A stretch of DNA of 55,893 bases, taken from contig NW_019775394.1 of the NCBI RefSeq assembly GCF_001039355.2, positions 349,320 through 405,212 on the forward strand, written 5' to 3'. Below, one piece after another: positions 1 to 12,000 of the stretch. The stretch is from Lingula anatina. Taxonomy: Eukaryota; Brachiopoda; Lingulata; Lingulida; Lingulidae. How positions within the stretch are numbered: the stretch's first letter is position 1; the number at the start of each line of letters is the position of its first letter. The position numbers and the translations under genes were made by a program. The notes under the pieces are model-generated. The model had not been told where the DNA came from. It made no database searches and saw nothing but the letters and a program-made list of their open reading frames with translations.

Positions 1-105
1 TTTTTTTTTTTTTTTTTTTGGAGAACGGACGAAAATCGGTTCGCCCGCAGGATGTCATCCATAAAATTAAAAAAGTGTGGCCTTAGTATGCAGTAAAATT
101 ATTAC

Positions 106-214
106 CTGCGGACCGCTTACAAATATACGGAGAAAGACTGAAACAATCATCTTTGTAGATATGTGCATTGCCGTCAATACTCGACAAATTGACCAGTGGG
201 CATTTTCCGTCCTC
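106..214 (-). CDS. bark-like: exon 11: C-type lectin-like domain, last part (gene continues off the left edge)
   Basis: Acceptor GGTTTCCAG, donor GTAATA, phase 0 in and phase 1 out. It encodes EDGKCPLVNLSSIDGNAHIY then KDDCFSLSPYICKRSAG, the C-terminal cysteines of a C-type lectin domain (C..L......D..C....YIC). The phase 1 end shows that at least one further exon lies beyond position 1. Confidence 0.8.
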
Positions 215-3200
215 CTGGAAACCGTTACAAAGATACATGTATGCGAGTAGATAATTCGAAAAATAATCTAATAAAAACATAAAATCCAAACCCTCACTAC
301 CGTCTATCCCATGTATGTATGTATTTGTTTTATAACATGTATGCTAACAGTGTAACATGCCACATATTACATATTGATATTGTTAACCTCCTGTTATGCC
401 TGTATTTCATTTGTCATTGTCAATCTTTTCTATTCAAAACCGGATGGAAGAACACAAAATGCCACACCTTATACCATGTCTCCGTCCATATGCCAAAACT
501 GCGCTCTCCCACCGCTCGTGACCGTAGTATGCTGATTGCAAAGGCCCGCTCAGACTTCGTGGCAAGATTCACCAACATACTGTATTGACCCTTGAACAAA
601 GTAAATGCATACATGTATATAAGTTACCAATGAATGTTGTTGTCTAACAAACTTCATCAAATATTTGCTATGTCCCTCTCTGAATACAATATTTATCCTT
701 TCAAGCATTATTGTTCGTAGACCAACGACTTGATGAATAAATGTCAATTGCATACCTCACAAGAAACGCGAGCTTGAGTGAAGTTTTGTGCTCCTCCGAC
801 GTACAAGTAACACACCATCTTATTCTGCAGCCACGCAAGAGGACACGAATCTAGAACAGATGAATTCTGTATCATCAGCAGCTTACCAGATCTAGAATGA
901 TTTACCAGAAAACCAGTTCTGATTGTTTTAGATTTACCAGATAGATAGATATATGGTTTATAAATATCCCTTTAGGGAAAAACACATATGGTTTTTCAAA
1001 TAACGTTCAAAACGAGTGTATTTTTGTATTCATTGTAGCCGAGTACCAAACCACCTACCAGAAGCTTCCTGTGGCTCACAACCGTCTCTGCCACACTCCT
1101 GTATTTCTGGATTCCAGACAAGATGGTTTGGGCACATCTTGGGAATAACGCCACCTTCAGTGCAGCTGTAATACCGCCGACAAACTCTGGAGTCGGGAAT
1201 GAACTGCCCTACTATACGTGACACTTTGTTATTTGACGGGGGTAATCAGCAGGGAAAACGCTGGGCCCTGAAATATAACAATATAAACAAAAATCGTAAG
1301 ATATTGCCAGTTAATGCTTTAATACAAAGAAAGGATAATCAGGCCTTTGAAAGCTTAGATTTTGTATATCCTTTATGTAAATATTTTATTTTGTAAATTT
1401 TATCCCAGTCCATTTATCTGTTCAACTTCAAACTTTTAGTTGATTTTTTAAACTTAATTTTTGTTATTATTATTATTATTAATGTACTATTATTGTTATC
1501 CTAGCAATATATACCAAAGGTAATTCAAGAAATACAATGTCGAAATCACATGAAACATAATTAAGGTATCGGATCAACTTTTTCATTTAAAATAACCAAC
1601 AGACATCATGATATAACCGAATAAAAGTTTTAAAAAATGCAAATATGACTTGTTTCAGCTACAGGGGTGTCAGTGTTGAAAACTTCCTCACCTGTTTGGT
1701 AAGAAGACATGGACTCGATGATTGGGTGTATGGAGACCTCGGGGTATAGGAACCCCGTGCCTTTGTCTCGTAGCCTCTGCTTGATCTTCGCATGCTCTGT
1801 CAGACCCCACCAGTTGGAAGACGCATTCACAGTTGAAGAGGACCCTTCACTTGTCATCTCGAATGTAAATGTAGGGTTTTGGAAAACATTGTCATGGAGA
1901 AACGATGATGAGCCACCAGAAACTATGGCCGCCATATTGTTTGCATCTCTTGCAATGCTGTAATATATGATGTTGTCAGTGGTGACTTCACTCGTGTTCC
2001 TATTGGCTGGTGTTGTCCACCACATCACATGTAGACCTGTGTTGTTGTAGATGTAGTTGTTTGTGACGGTTCCAGACACACCCTCCAGGTGGAGGACATC
2101 ACTGTACCTATCTCCCTGTCCGTGCTGTATCACATTCCCATCTATACTGCACTGCTGTGTGTGAGGGCCGTCCTCTATTTCTGCAACCAGTATGTTCTCT
2201 ATCTGAGTTGTAAAGAGAATCTGGTTGCTCCAAATGTTCAACTTATTGTTTTGGAATACGCTGTGAGTCGTGGCGTGGATGCCACCATGGTTCCCTTCCA
2301 TGTAATTGTTTGCCAATGTAGCACTGGTGTTAGCGATATTAAGCCGAATAGCTGCTTTGGAATGTTCAGCTCGGTTGGAAGTCGAAAGTCCATTTCTGTG
2401 GAATATGTTTTTATTGATGTTTATATCCCAATTACTCTGTTCAAATGTAGTTATGTTCACTCCACCTAGACCATTGTTAAAGAAAGTGTTTTCCTCGATG
2501 ACAAAGTTGCCGATAGATCCTGAAAGGCAAACCAAATAGTATGGGTTATGAAACATGTAAAATATACACGTGTACTTGTATTTTAACATACTGTAAATAA
2601 AAAAAAAATTATCTTTAAGAACGATAAAGTCTTTGTAAGAGTGCCAAGTACCACAATGACATGCTACTAGGATGTATATGTGTTAATGTACATCTTACCT
2701 GTGGATGTGTCACTGGAGATCTTGATACCAAAGACCATGCTTTGCAAACCATACGTGTCCCAGCTCCTGACACTGCTATATAACCGGATGGTTACACTGG
2801 AACTGTTTATTGGAACATCTGAAGGAAGTGAATCGTTTGTCTGGTCAGCATAAAGAATTCGAAGTCGCCTTGAGAGAAGAGGAGACGATCCTTCGAATAT
2901 TTCCAGTTGAAAACGTTGCAGATTAAACTGTAAAATTTGGATTGTGATATTCCGTCCAAGTTCAGAACGTATTGCACGCGTGCAATTATAATAACATCCT
3001 CCGTGCTGTTTTCCATGAGAATAATAAACCACAGTTCTGTCGTTAACAAGGAGCATTTTGGAAGTTTTTTCGCAAATATCATTGACCCCATAAAGGTCAC
3101 TTGGCCATCCCGCAGATTCTCGTTTGACCCTGGTATTGAGTGGTACACTTCTTGGGTAAGCCACAATAGCGTTTATCCCAACACCTCTGTTGTTAAGGAA

Positions 3201-6200
3201 CTCGTTTCGTTTAATGATGCTTGATTTCACTACTGGTCCAATTAGTTCAATACCGTTCAACCTGGACTGGATCACTCGTGAGTTCTGTATGATTATACTG
3301 GGGCTGAAAGACTGCACAGCTGCGCCGTACGTGTTCCCTTTGTAACCTGCATTAAAAACGTCTACAAAGAGCAATTCCGAAGGGCTAGTACTGACGTCAT
3401 CTGATGCAAACACCAATCCTTGCCAATAAGAACAATAAGCTGTTTGGTATTGACAGCCAAAGGCAACCCTTTTTCCCTTTTCTCCCCTGGCAACTATCTG
3501 TCCCAGAACGAGGATCCCTTTGTCCCTTGCTGGCTTAATCCAAACACCAGGTTCAATGAAAACCTCAACACCAGGTAAAATAGTCCAATCTTCTTTTAGA
3601 TAGAATGGAGAACCTGCTGCTTCTAATGTGATGGACTTGTTCAGCCACCCGCCAAGGACGTTTCCTTGTGGAAGTCCCTCTGTGACGTCAGGAGTGAACA
3701 CCATCTCGTTCGATCTTGACACAAATGGAAGTACTTGCACTTCCGGCAGATACATGTCGCTGTGTGCATCATATATACGTTTTCTCACGCAATGGGTATT
3801 TTCACATCCCCACGTTGTACCTGGCTTCAATGGTGTCTGTCCATTTTGTAGAGTGAGTCTTGACATACACCTCTGCCTCTAGGCCCGGGTTTTGAAGCGT
3901 GTTGTTTTGAACGCAGACATTTCCATAACCATCTAAAACGAGTGCAGCTGACATTGGGGGCTGTGATGGCCGACGTTCGCTGTTGCCGTATGAATAAGTG
4001 TTGTTAGCAAGGATATTCCCTACCAGTCCAACGTTTGGGGTTTTGTTTAGATCATAGGTTGATTCCTCCATATTCATGACGATGATTTTTCTGTAATGGT
4101 TACCAAATATATCATTGTTCACAAACTGTATTGTCTTTTCATATCCCCGGTATAAGGTCATTGACCCAGAGCTGTATTCATTGTCTGTGATGTTATTCCC
4201 CGATACTGTCATATGTAGAGCACCACCACTGATGTCAAGTACACTCCCTCTGTTGTCAGTGATTTCGTTATTCAAAAACTGGATGTCCACATCTTTGGGG
4301 TTGTCTTCCCGGACACTGTACTGTAACAATGTTTCCCTGGTATTTCTGATCTTACACCCATCAATGGTTAACTGTTCTCGATTTCCACGGCCATTATCTA
4401 TATAAATTCCATAGTCATTGGAATCTAAGGTTGTGTTTTTGATTGAGATGGCGAATAATGGTAACAGTTCATTCACCATTGGAACATTCGATACTTTGGA
4501 TAACCAAGCGTTCATCAATCTTTAGTTTCCTACTATAATTGAGTCTTTTATATCAACGCCCACTTGTCCCACATCAGGGTAGTTTGGATGTTTCCTGTCA
4601 GTCCGTATTCCATTAGTGTAGCCTCGATATCGGCCATATACACACACTGGACAAAAGAAGTGTCACCCCCTAACTCAGAGTAATAAAAGTAGGCAGATCT
4701 TGGGTATTTATAATACCTGGTCTACTTATACTGTGACTAATGAGTATAAAACCGCCATACCATTGAATTGTATTGTTGGTCTTGTACATGTACAGCAAAT
4801 GTTATTCCCGTCTTCCTCCAATATGGCAAGATACAGGCAATTATCTAACGGTTATATGTGGAAGTTATTAACCTGAAGAGGCGGAATATAAGCAATGTCA
4901 GAATATCGATACAATTGAATTGTTCAGTTAGAACCGTGCAGAGGGTCTGGTCTCGGTATAGAAACACTGGATCAAGAGACAAAATGCCTCTGATGGGTCG
5001 NTGCTCCTTGTCACGGGCCCAGAGCAGTTGATGATTGGTTTGACCAACAGGACATTCGCAGGGTGATGTGGCCTGCCCAGAGTCCGGATGCAAACATAAT
5101 AGAAAATGTGTGGAATGATATGTCAAAACTTTTGACAAATGCCCGTCTAACCAGCAGAGAAACTCTGTTATATTCAGTGTTTCATGCTTGGGCCATCATA
5201 AGCCCTGAACGCATCAGACAATTATATGAAACCTTGCTTCGTAGACTGGCACCTATTAAAAGGTCACGTGGCTATGCCACTAAGTACTAATTTTGGACTT
5301 GAAACTGCATATTTTGGTAGAATGTATATTTTGTTCTCATTTTGTGATTTTTTGTGAAATTTGATGTTAATAAAATGATACCAGGAGCATATCATTCCAC
5401 AGTCATTTATCTCCCCCATAGTATTGGCTCAGTAGGGGTGACACTTCTTTTGTCCAGTGTGTGTACTGCTGTGGAGGAGCCACTGATTATTACCTTGTCC
5501 AATGTTAAACTTGGTTAGTATGGTGGAAGGTCGTCTGAAAATTACAAATATCCTTAGATGATCACACCATAGATTTTATCCCCTAAATATGTCATTATTT
5601 CGCCTCATTTGCGTTCCTTAATCATTATTTCATCTTCTTAGTGTGTATCAGTCTATATGGATTTTTGTGTTCCTAGCCAAGGTAATTAATATTGAACATA
5701 ACGAACCCACGAACAGCACTTTAACGCCAAAACCGGTGCTTTTACGTCATCCTCAAAATGACCACACCTTACATGTATGTAGACAAATAATGTCCATGAA
5801 TATGATTACATAATATCATTACAGCCGATATATTAAGTTGCTTTAGCTCAATTGTTGACTAACATGCTATATAATTTAAATATTTATGATATTCCATTTA
5901 ATGGTTCTGTATGGTTATCTCTCCGTCTATCTAAATGTCTATCTAATGTAGTTCCACATTCCCAAGCGTTTTTGGCCAAGCAAATATTTCTCATTGTATT
6001 TTCCCATCTCGAAACAATAGCGCTGTTTTATAATATACCAAGTTGCAATTAGCGCTAGTGGGGTATATCTATACATTTCAAAAATCATTTTAATACCGGA
6101 AAACTTAGAAAGTTTCTTTTTTTCTCTCTATCAAATATGTTATCTGCAGCAAGAAACGCGATGCTTTTTATCGCAGTGCAGTTTCTGGACTTGGTAAACT

Positions 6201-8756
6201 GCATATCAATATATGACAGAAAAAAATTACGACACAATTACTGAGTTAGACGATGCGTTTGAGCCAACTATCATATCTAATTACAAGTTTACGCGTATTA
6301 GTTTCTCGTGCTTACCTTTCACCGCCATGACTATTGCGTTAACATCTACATAGCACCAAGTACAGCTGTTTCTCCAACCCTTCAGGAACTGTAGCGTGTT
6401 AGTAGAGGTGGTGATAACGGAATCCAACGAGTTCAGACCTACTGTCCAGTTTTTCACTGTATCTGTCAAAAGGAGCTTGAAGTCATGATAACCAGGGTAG
6501 ATGATAAAAACCCGTAGTCTGAGGTCTGACCTGGTTGTAAAGGTACCGCATTGTGTACGCGTATTTATATATTGATGGAATGGGACCATATCGCCTTCAC
6601 TGGCCAGATATGTTACACCGCAGTCTTCTTTATAGGGAGTAAAGTACGCTGTCATTGTCCTACTGGGTTGTCCTGATTGAAATAATACAGCATATGAGTT
6701 TATGTCTTCTCTTCGTGAATCCCTCAGAGTTGCACTCAGTGTGTATGTTTCAAAGGCGTTGTTATCTATGTCTGCTATCACCATGTTAGTCATACTTTGT
6801 TCTACATAGAGTTGTCGAATGCCTCCCCCAGAGGTAAGGATGACCACGTTGTCTACAATATGTCGGTTGAAATCCACCTGTAAAGAAGGACCTTTTCTAC
6901 GTGACCCGGAGTCAAAGTATCCAGCAAACTGCATCACCGCATGTTGTATAGAGCTGGGACGAGCCGTCAGACCTAATCGTATACCTGCCCACGTGGTCTC
7001 TCGCGAATGCTTGGTGCACACAACTCTGAAGAACGAAGTGCACCTGTATCTTTGCATACCTGTAAAGCAATTATTTTCAAAGTCTGTTTCCGTCCCAGCA
7101 CAATTTAGTTTTAACCCCAGTTTAGCCGTATCAGAAATCGAGCTCATGTGCCTAAGAGAAGTATACCCAAGTCGCCTGCATTCTCCGTCCAACCATGTTG
7201 TCAACATCGGCCCTCTCAATGAAGAATCATAACAAACTGGCAATTTATCTCCGTTTTCTTCTCCGTAAAGTAGTCCATAAAACGATGCCGCGTCATATGA
7301 TTGCGAGGGTCCTCGAAGCAACGAAAATTTACCAAAATCTGATTTATATATGACATTCGTTGTAGCCAACTTTCCCCTGGCCGTGAAGATGCACTTCTTA
7401 CCCTCTGTTCCACTGACATTAAGTCTTCCTTCAATGTACATCCCCACAGAATCTTCAAATTCTAAAACCACTCCTGGTTCAATGGTAAGTGTGGCGTTGG
7501 CTGTCACGTTCAGGTCATGTGTCACTGTGTACGGTCTACCTGTGTCCTTTAGAGTAAGGTCGGTGTATATGCGGCCACCGAGTGTGTGGGGAGTTGGGGC
7601 TGGGTCCACTTCTATAGTTGCTGGGGACAAACTGGAGAGATCAGACGTGATATAGAACAGAAACTGGGTTCTCAGAGTACACTGGGTGTACAGAAACTGG
7701 GTTCTCAGAGTGTAGCGTTTTGTATTATCAATAATCCCCAAGTAAACATCTTGCGGGTTTGGTGTTCCCCAGTAATTTCGTGACACATCTAGTGTTCTAA
7801 GGACGGAATTCTCGTACCAAATGGTCAGTAGATATTCGCCCAACAGGTTTTCGAAAACATTGTCTGTGAATGTGAAACTACTCGGAAATTTTATCAAGAC
7901 CATGATAGCACCAACCTTATGTCTTTTGTTTTCCGTTCTTACATTGTTGTTTCTAAATTTATTTCCAGTCACAAATACACTGGAGGCAGAAATACAAAGA
8001 ACACATTGGGACACGTCATTATCGGATGTGTTGTTGAGTATTTGGGTGTCAGTTTCTATTAATAAAACCGCAGTTCCTTTTGTTTTAGAAATATAATTCT
8101 TATTCACTTGGATGGTTCTTAGTCTGTTTGTTCCACATACAGAACCAGACCCCAACTTGAGGGCGGTTTCGCTTTGATTGTGAAAGACACTGTCGGACAC
8201 ATTGTCTGTTAGGGCACACTGTCTGGCTCGCAGCACTGATATACCAAATGTATTATCCATCAGGGTGTTGTTTTGAATAATGAAGCTGACTTTATCTGAT
8301 AATGTCCACACTGGGGTGGTGCCAACAGACAAAGCATAGTTAGAGGAGATAATGAGTTCACTGTTCTTCACGGTAACATTCCTCTGGATGTGTTCAAAGT
8401 ACACATGGTTCATGTTATTCACAAAGGCGCTGTCCTGAAGCACAAAAGTACCGGATCCTTTACCAACGTACAGACCTGTCTCTGAAGAATGTGCCACACG
8501 AGTCCCTGATATGCCAATTGGTTGCAGTTGATTCTCGATAAAAGTGCCATATCCAGACTTTGTAACTTTGACGCTATTCATTGATAACCCAGTAGGGTGA
8601 CCTGAATAAGCTGTAAAAAGGCATACACGGTTTATATAGATAACTTTTATGTTACGATAGCAAATTCATATCGAAAATTTTCATGAGAAATTTAGCTGCA
8701 TATGCTGCCATTATGACAAGCATGACCTACTGAAATTGAATCATTAGTCATTTGCA

Positions 8757-8820
<64 letters not shown>

Positions 8821-8966
8821 GTGACATAACAAGAGACATGTATCAACCCCGACTCCGAGTTTCACGGGCATACCCAGAAGGTATCCCCGATCGGCAGGAG
8901 GTGTTTATTTGAGGTTTTCAAATAAACACCTCCTGACAGTTGAGCACTCTGTACCACACCCACGCT

Positions 8967-9033
<67 letters not shown>

Positions 9034-12000
9034 ATTCAAGGGAGATTTTCATAGGGTATAAACTCTATTGGTCAATTCACGATTCTTGAGAAATGTTTGG
9101 ATCTGTTAGTAATGAAAAAATTCAAGCATACATTTGTATGTGTTGAAAAGAGACAAGAGAAAGTTTTCTTTCTCAAATTTAATGTTAACTCACCGGCAAC
9201 GGACTGTACTGTAAACATTCCTTGATACCGTTCGCTAGAGCCAATATCTAGTCGTGAAAATGACAGCAAGACTGAGCCGCCGGTAGTGTAGAGAGGAGAC
9301 GGCATGTTTACCTCGGCACCGTACGTATACACTCTCTCCAGCCGCCGGGAGGACGAACTGTTTCCATCAAATATATCCAGTACGTTACGGCGAGTATACC
9401 AACGTGCCCTTATATATAGTACGCGCACCGCCAAAATATACCCTGGTTTTTGACTTCGAAACACCTATATGATGGAACACAGCTAATTAAAACACGTGTT
9501 TTATGAAACAACGTCTCTTGCGTAACTACTATAATCTACCCATGTACTTAAATAATTCAACGCTTGAGCTGAATGATTATTTACTCAAAATGTAAAGATG
9601 TATGGCCAGAAACTTTTGTGGAACGTTCTTTTTACAATATAGGCTCCGCGTTGAACAAGCTAATTCTTAAATATAACAAATCAGTGAGCTGTAAAGGTCT
9701 AATAAGTATCGAGTGGCCTACCTGAGAACAGGAAGACTTTGACCCCAGATGAAGGTCAGTACTGTCAAAGCTGACTATGAGCGGTTCTCCATCAGGAACC
9801 GTTGTTTCCGGCAGTTGACACATCTTATAGGAGGGCAGCGGAAATGTCCTGTTGTAATATAAACCTGCTTTATGGGCATTAGAAATCTGGACATTGTCCA
9901 GTGCCAGGTTACCACCATAGCTTCTGAAGGAAACCCCGTTTCCCATGCTGTTCTCAATGCTACTATTGTTGATCGCCGCATGTCCAGTTATATCTCTGAG
10001 TAGAACACCATTTCCGATGACATTTGTGATATTCAGGTTATCAAGCACAGGTGGGATTCCACTAATCGATATGGCTGCTGTATCATTTGAGTGCGTCCCG
10101 ATGTTAGGAAGACCAGCGAATTCGATGTCGACATATTGGAGATCACTTATTCCTTTCACAGAAGAGTTTGTCACCAGCTCTATACCAGACCAGTACTTGG
10201 CAGTTTCGTTGGCAATCCCACGATAACCAGAGTAACCTGAACACTGCAGCCACACGTCTTGACTGTGAACTGAAAAATTAAACAACATTACGACATGCTA
10301 TTATGAACTCGGGGAATTGGTATACTCCACGTTATTGTTCACAGGTTATTTTGTATACATTTTACACATACGCTCTTGCTCAAAATGGTTGGTACACGGA
10401 AATTTCGGTATACGTTTCGCCCTGTTTCTTTCATAATTATTATTATTACCAAAATTGTACCGCTTATATTGCTAAATATGTGACGCTGGAGGATTAGGAA
10501 AGTGAAAGAGAAACAAACAATGCAAATGTAAGAAAAGCGTTTATTTATTTAGGTTTTATCCCTCCAAAATGAGTATGTTTTTACTCAACAGTAACAAAAC
10601 AAAAGTTAAACATAAATTTGTATTGTGATCGACAATCAAGATGAAATTTGGGAAGATTGTCATAAAAACCCTTCAGACAAAGTTATTAATCGCAGTAGGG
10701 GGAATGCTCCACCGCAAGCTTGGATAATGGTCGCGGAATACTGCATGTGACGGCGTGGAATACTGCATGTGAACTAGAGCCACAGCTCTTTGGAGAGGAA
10801 TTGTGGTACTTTCAATTTGAAGGACATTTCGAAGTTGATCTAAATTTGCATCGGGATGGTTTCTCCTTTGAATAGCACTACCAAGTTTGTCCCAATTGGG
10901 TATACATCTGGGCTGCTTGCTGGCTGTGGCATGAGCTGAATCTTGTTTTGGCAGATATAGTCGTTAATTTAGCGGGCTGTATGGGGAGTTGCGTTGTCAT
11001 GTTGCAATCCAAAATTTGTGTCTGTATATCCCTCTTGCAAACGGCTCCAGGTTCTGTTGGAGAATGTCCCGGTATCTGGCAGCGTTAAGGTTTTCATCCA
11101 GAGGAAGTAATGGGCAAATACCGTTGCTGCAATTGGCACCCCCCCAGCTATTGTTTTTTGGATATTTTCAGTCAACAGCCATTCTCCAACGAGACTACGC
11201 ACTCTCATTCTTCCATCTGTTGGATACAGTGGAAAACGGGACTCACCAGCAAACACCCCGAGATTCCAATGTTGGACCGTGAGGTTACGGTTATGGCGCG
11301 CCCACTGCAGCCTATTTGCTTGATGGGCAGGTGTCAGGCGTGGTTTCTCCACCATTATTCTTGAAGCGTAGCCATGGCGAGACAATCAAGCCAAACGTCG
11401 GGCCTGTAGCTCCAAGGCACTGGCTTTGGTAGGTTTTGTCCACTTTCTTCTTGCCAGGTTAATGATGACACGATCACTTCTGGTGTTTCCACTTCGCGGT
11501 CTACCCGTAGATTTAACAGGTGTCACATTTCCTGTCACAGCCCTTCTCCTCAAGATTCTATTCACTGTTTTCCTGGCACTGACCTTCGACTGCAAGATAT
11601 GCTTAATTCAAACTTCTAACTCCGCGTCATGATCAGCCACTTTGCTTCTTGTCTCGTCAGCACAAGATAACATCAGCGCAAGGTGGGAAAGGCAGCTCCA
11701 GGCGGCCAAACCTGTGACGTACGAGACTTATGGCTTCCAAGCGCCCCAGGCAAAATTTTGAAGAAGAACGCCCACAGCTTGACGGTGTTCGCTAGAGCCT
11801 GGTATTGCTGATATGGGTTATACATGTATATGAAATCAAGATCGAGCTGACAATACCGGAATCTAAAACCTAGGGTAGCAGTGAAGGGCAGGAAGCAGGT
11901 TGCAGTCCTGAATTTCATTAACACAATTACCCTTTAATAGATTGTGCATCATACAGTTGATCTAACGTTGCTCTATGTTCGACTTATGTATAAATAATGA

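Noticed and set aside
1-19. Poly-T at the left edge as a polyA tail of a retrogene
   Set aside because: It is too short and at the window edge; the bark-like gene runs through this position, so it is more likely an intronic T run.
5515-5517. In-frame TAA near the start of bark-like exon 6 as a further inactivating mutation
   Set aside because: It counts only if the acceptor at 5535 is used. Two other in-phase acceptors lie downstream (CCACAG by the insertion site and CCAG in the transposon end), so the stop may be intronic.
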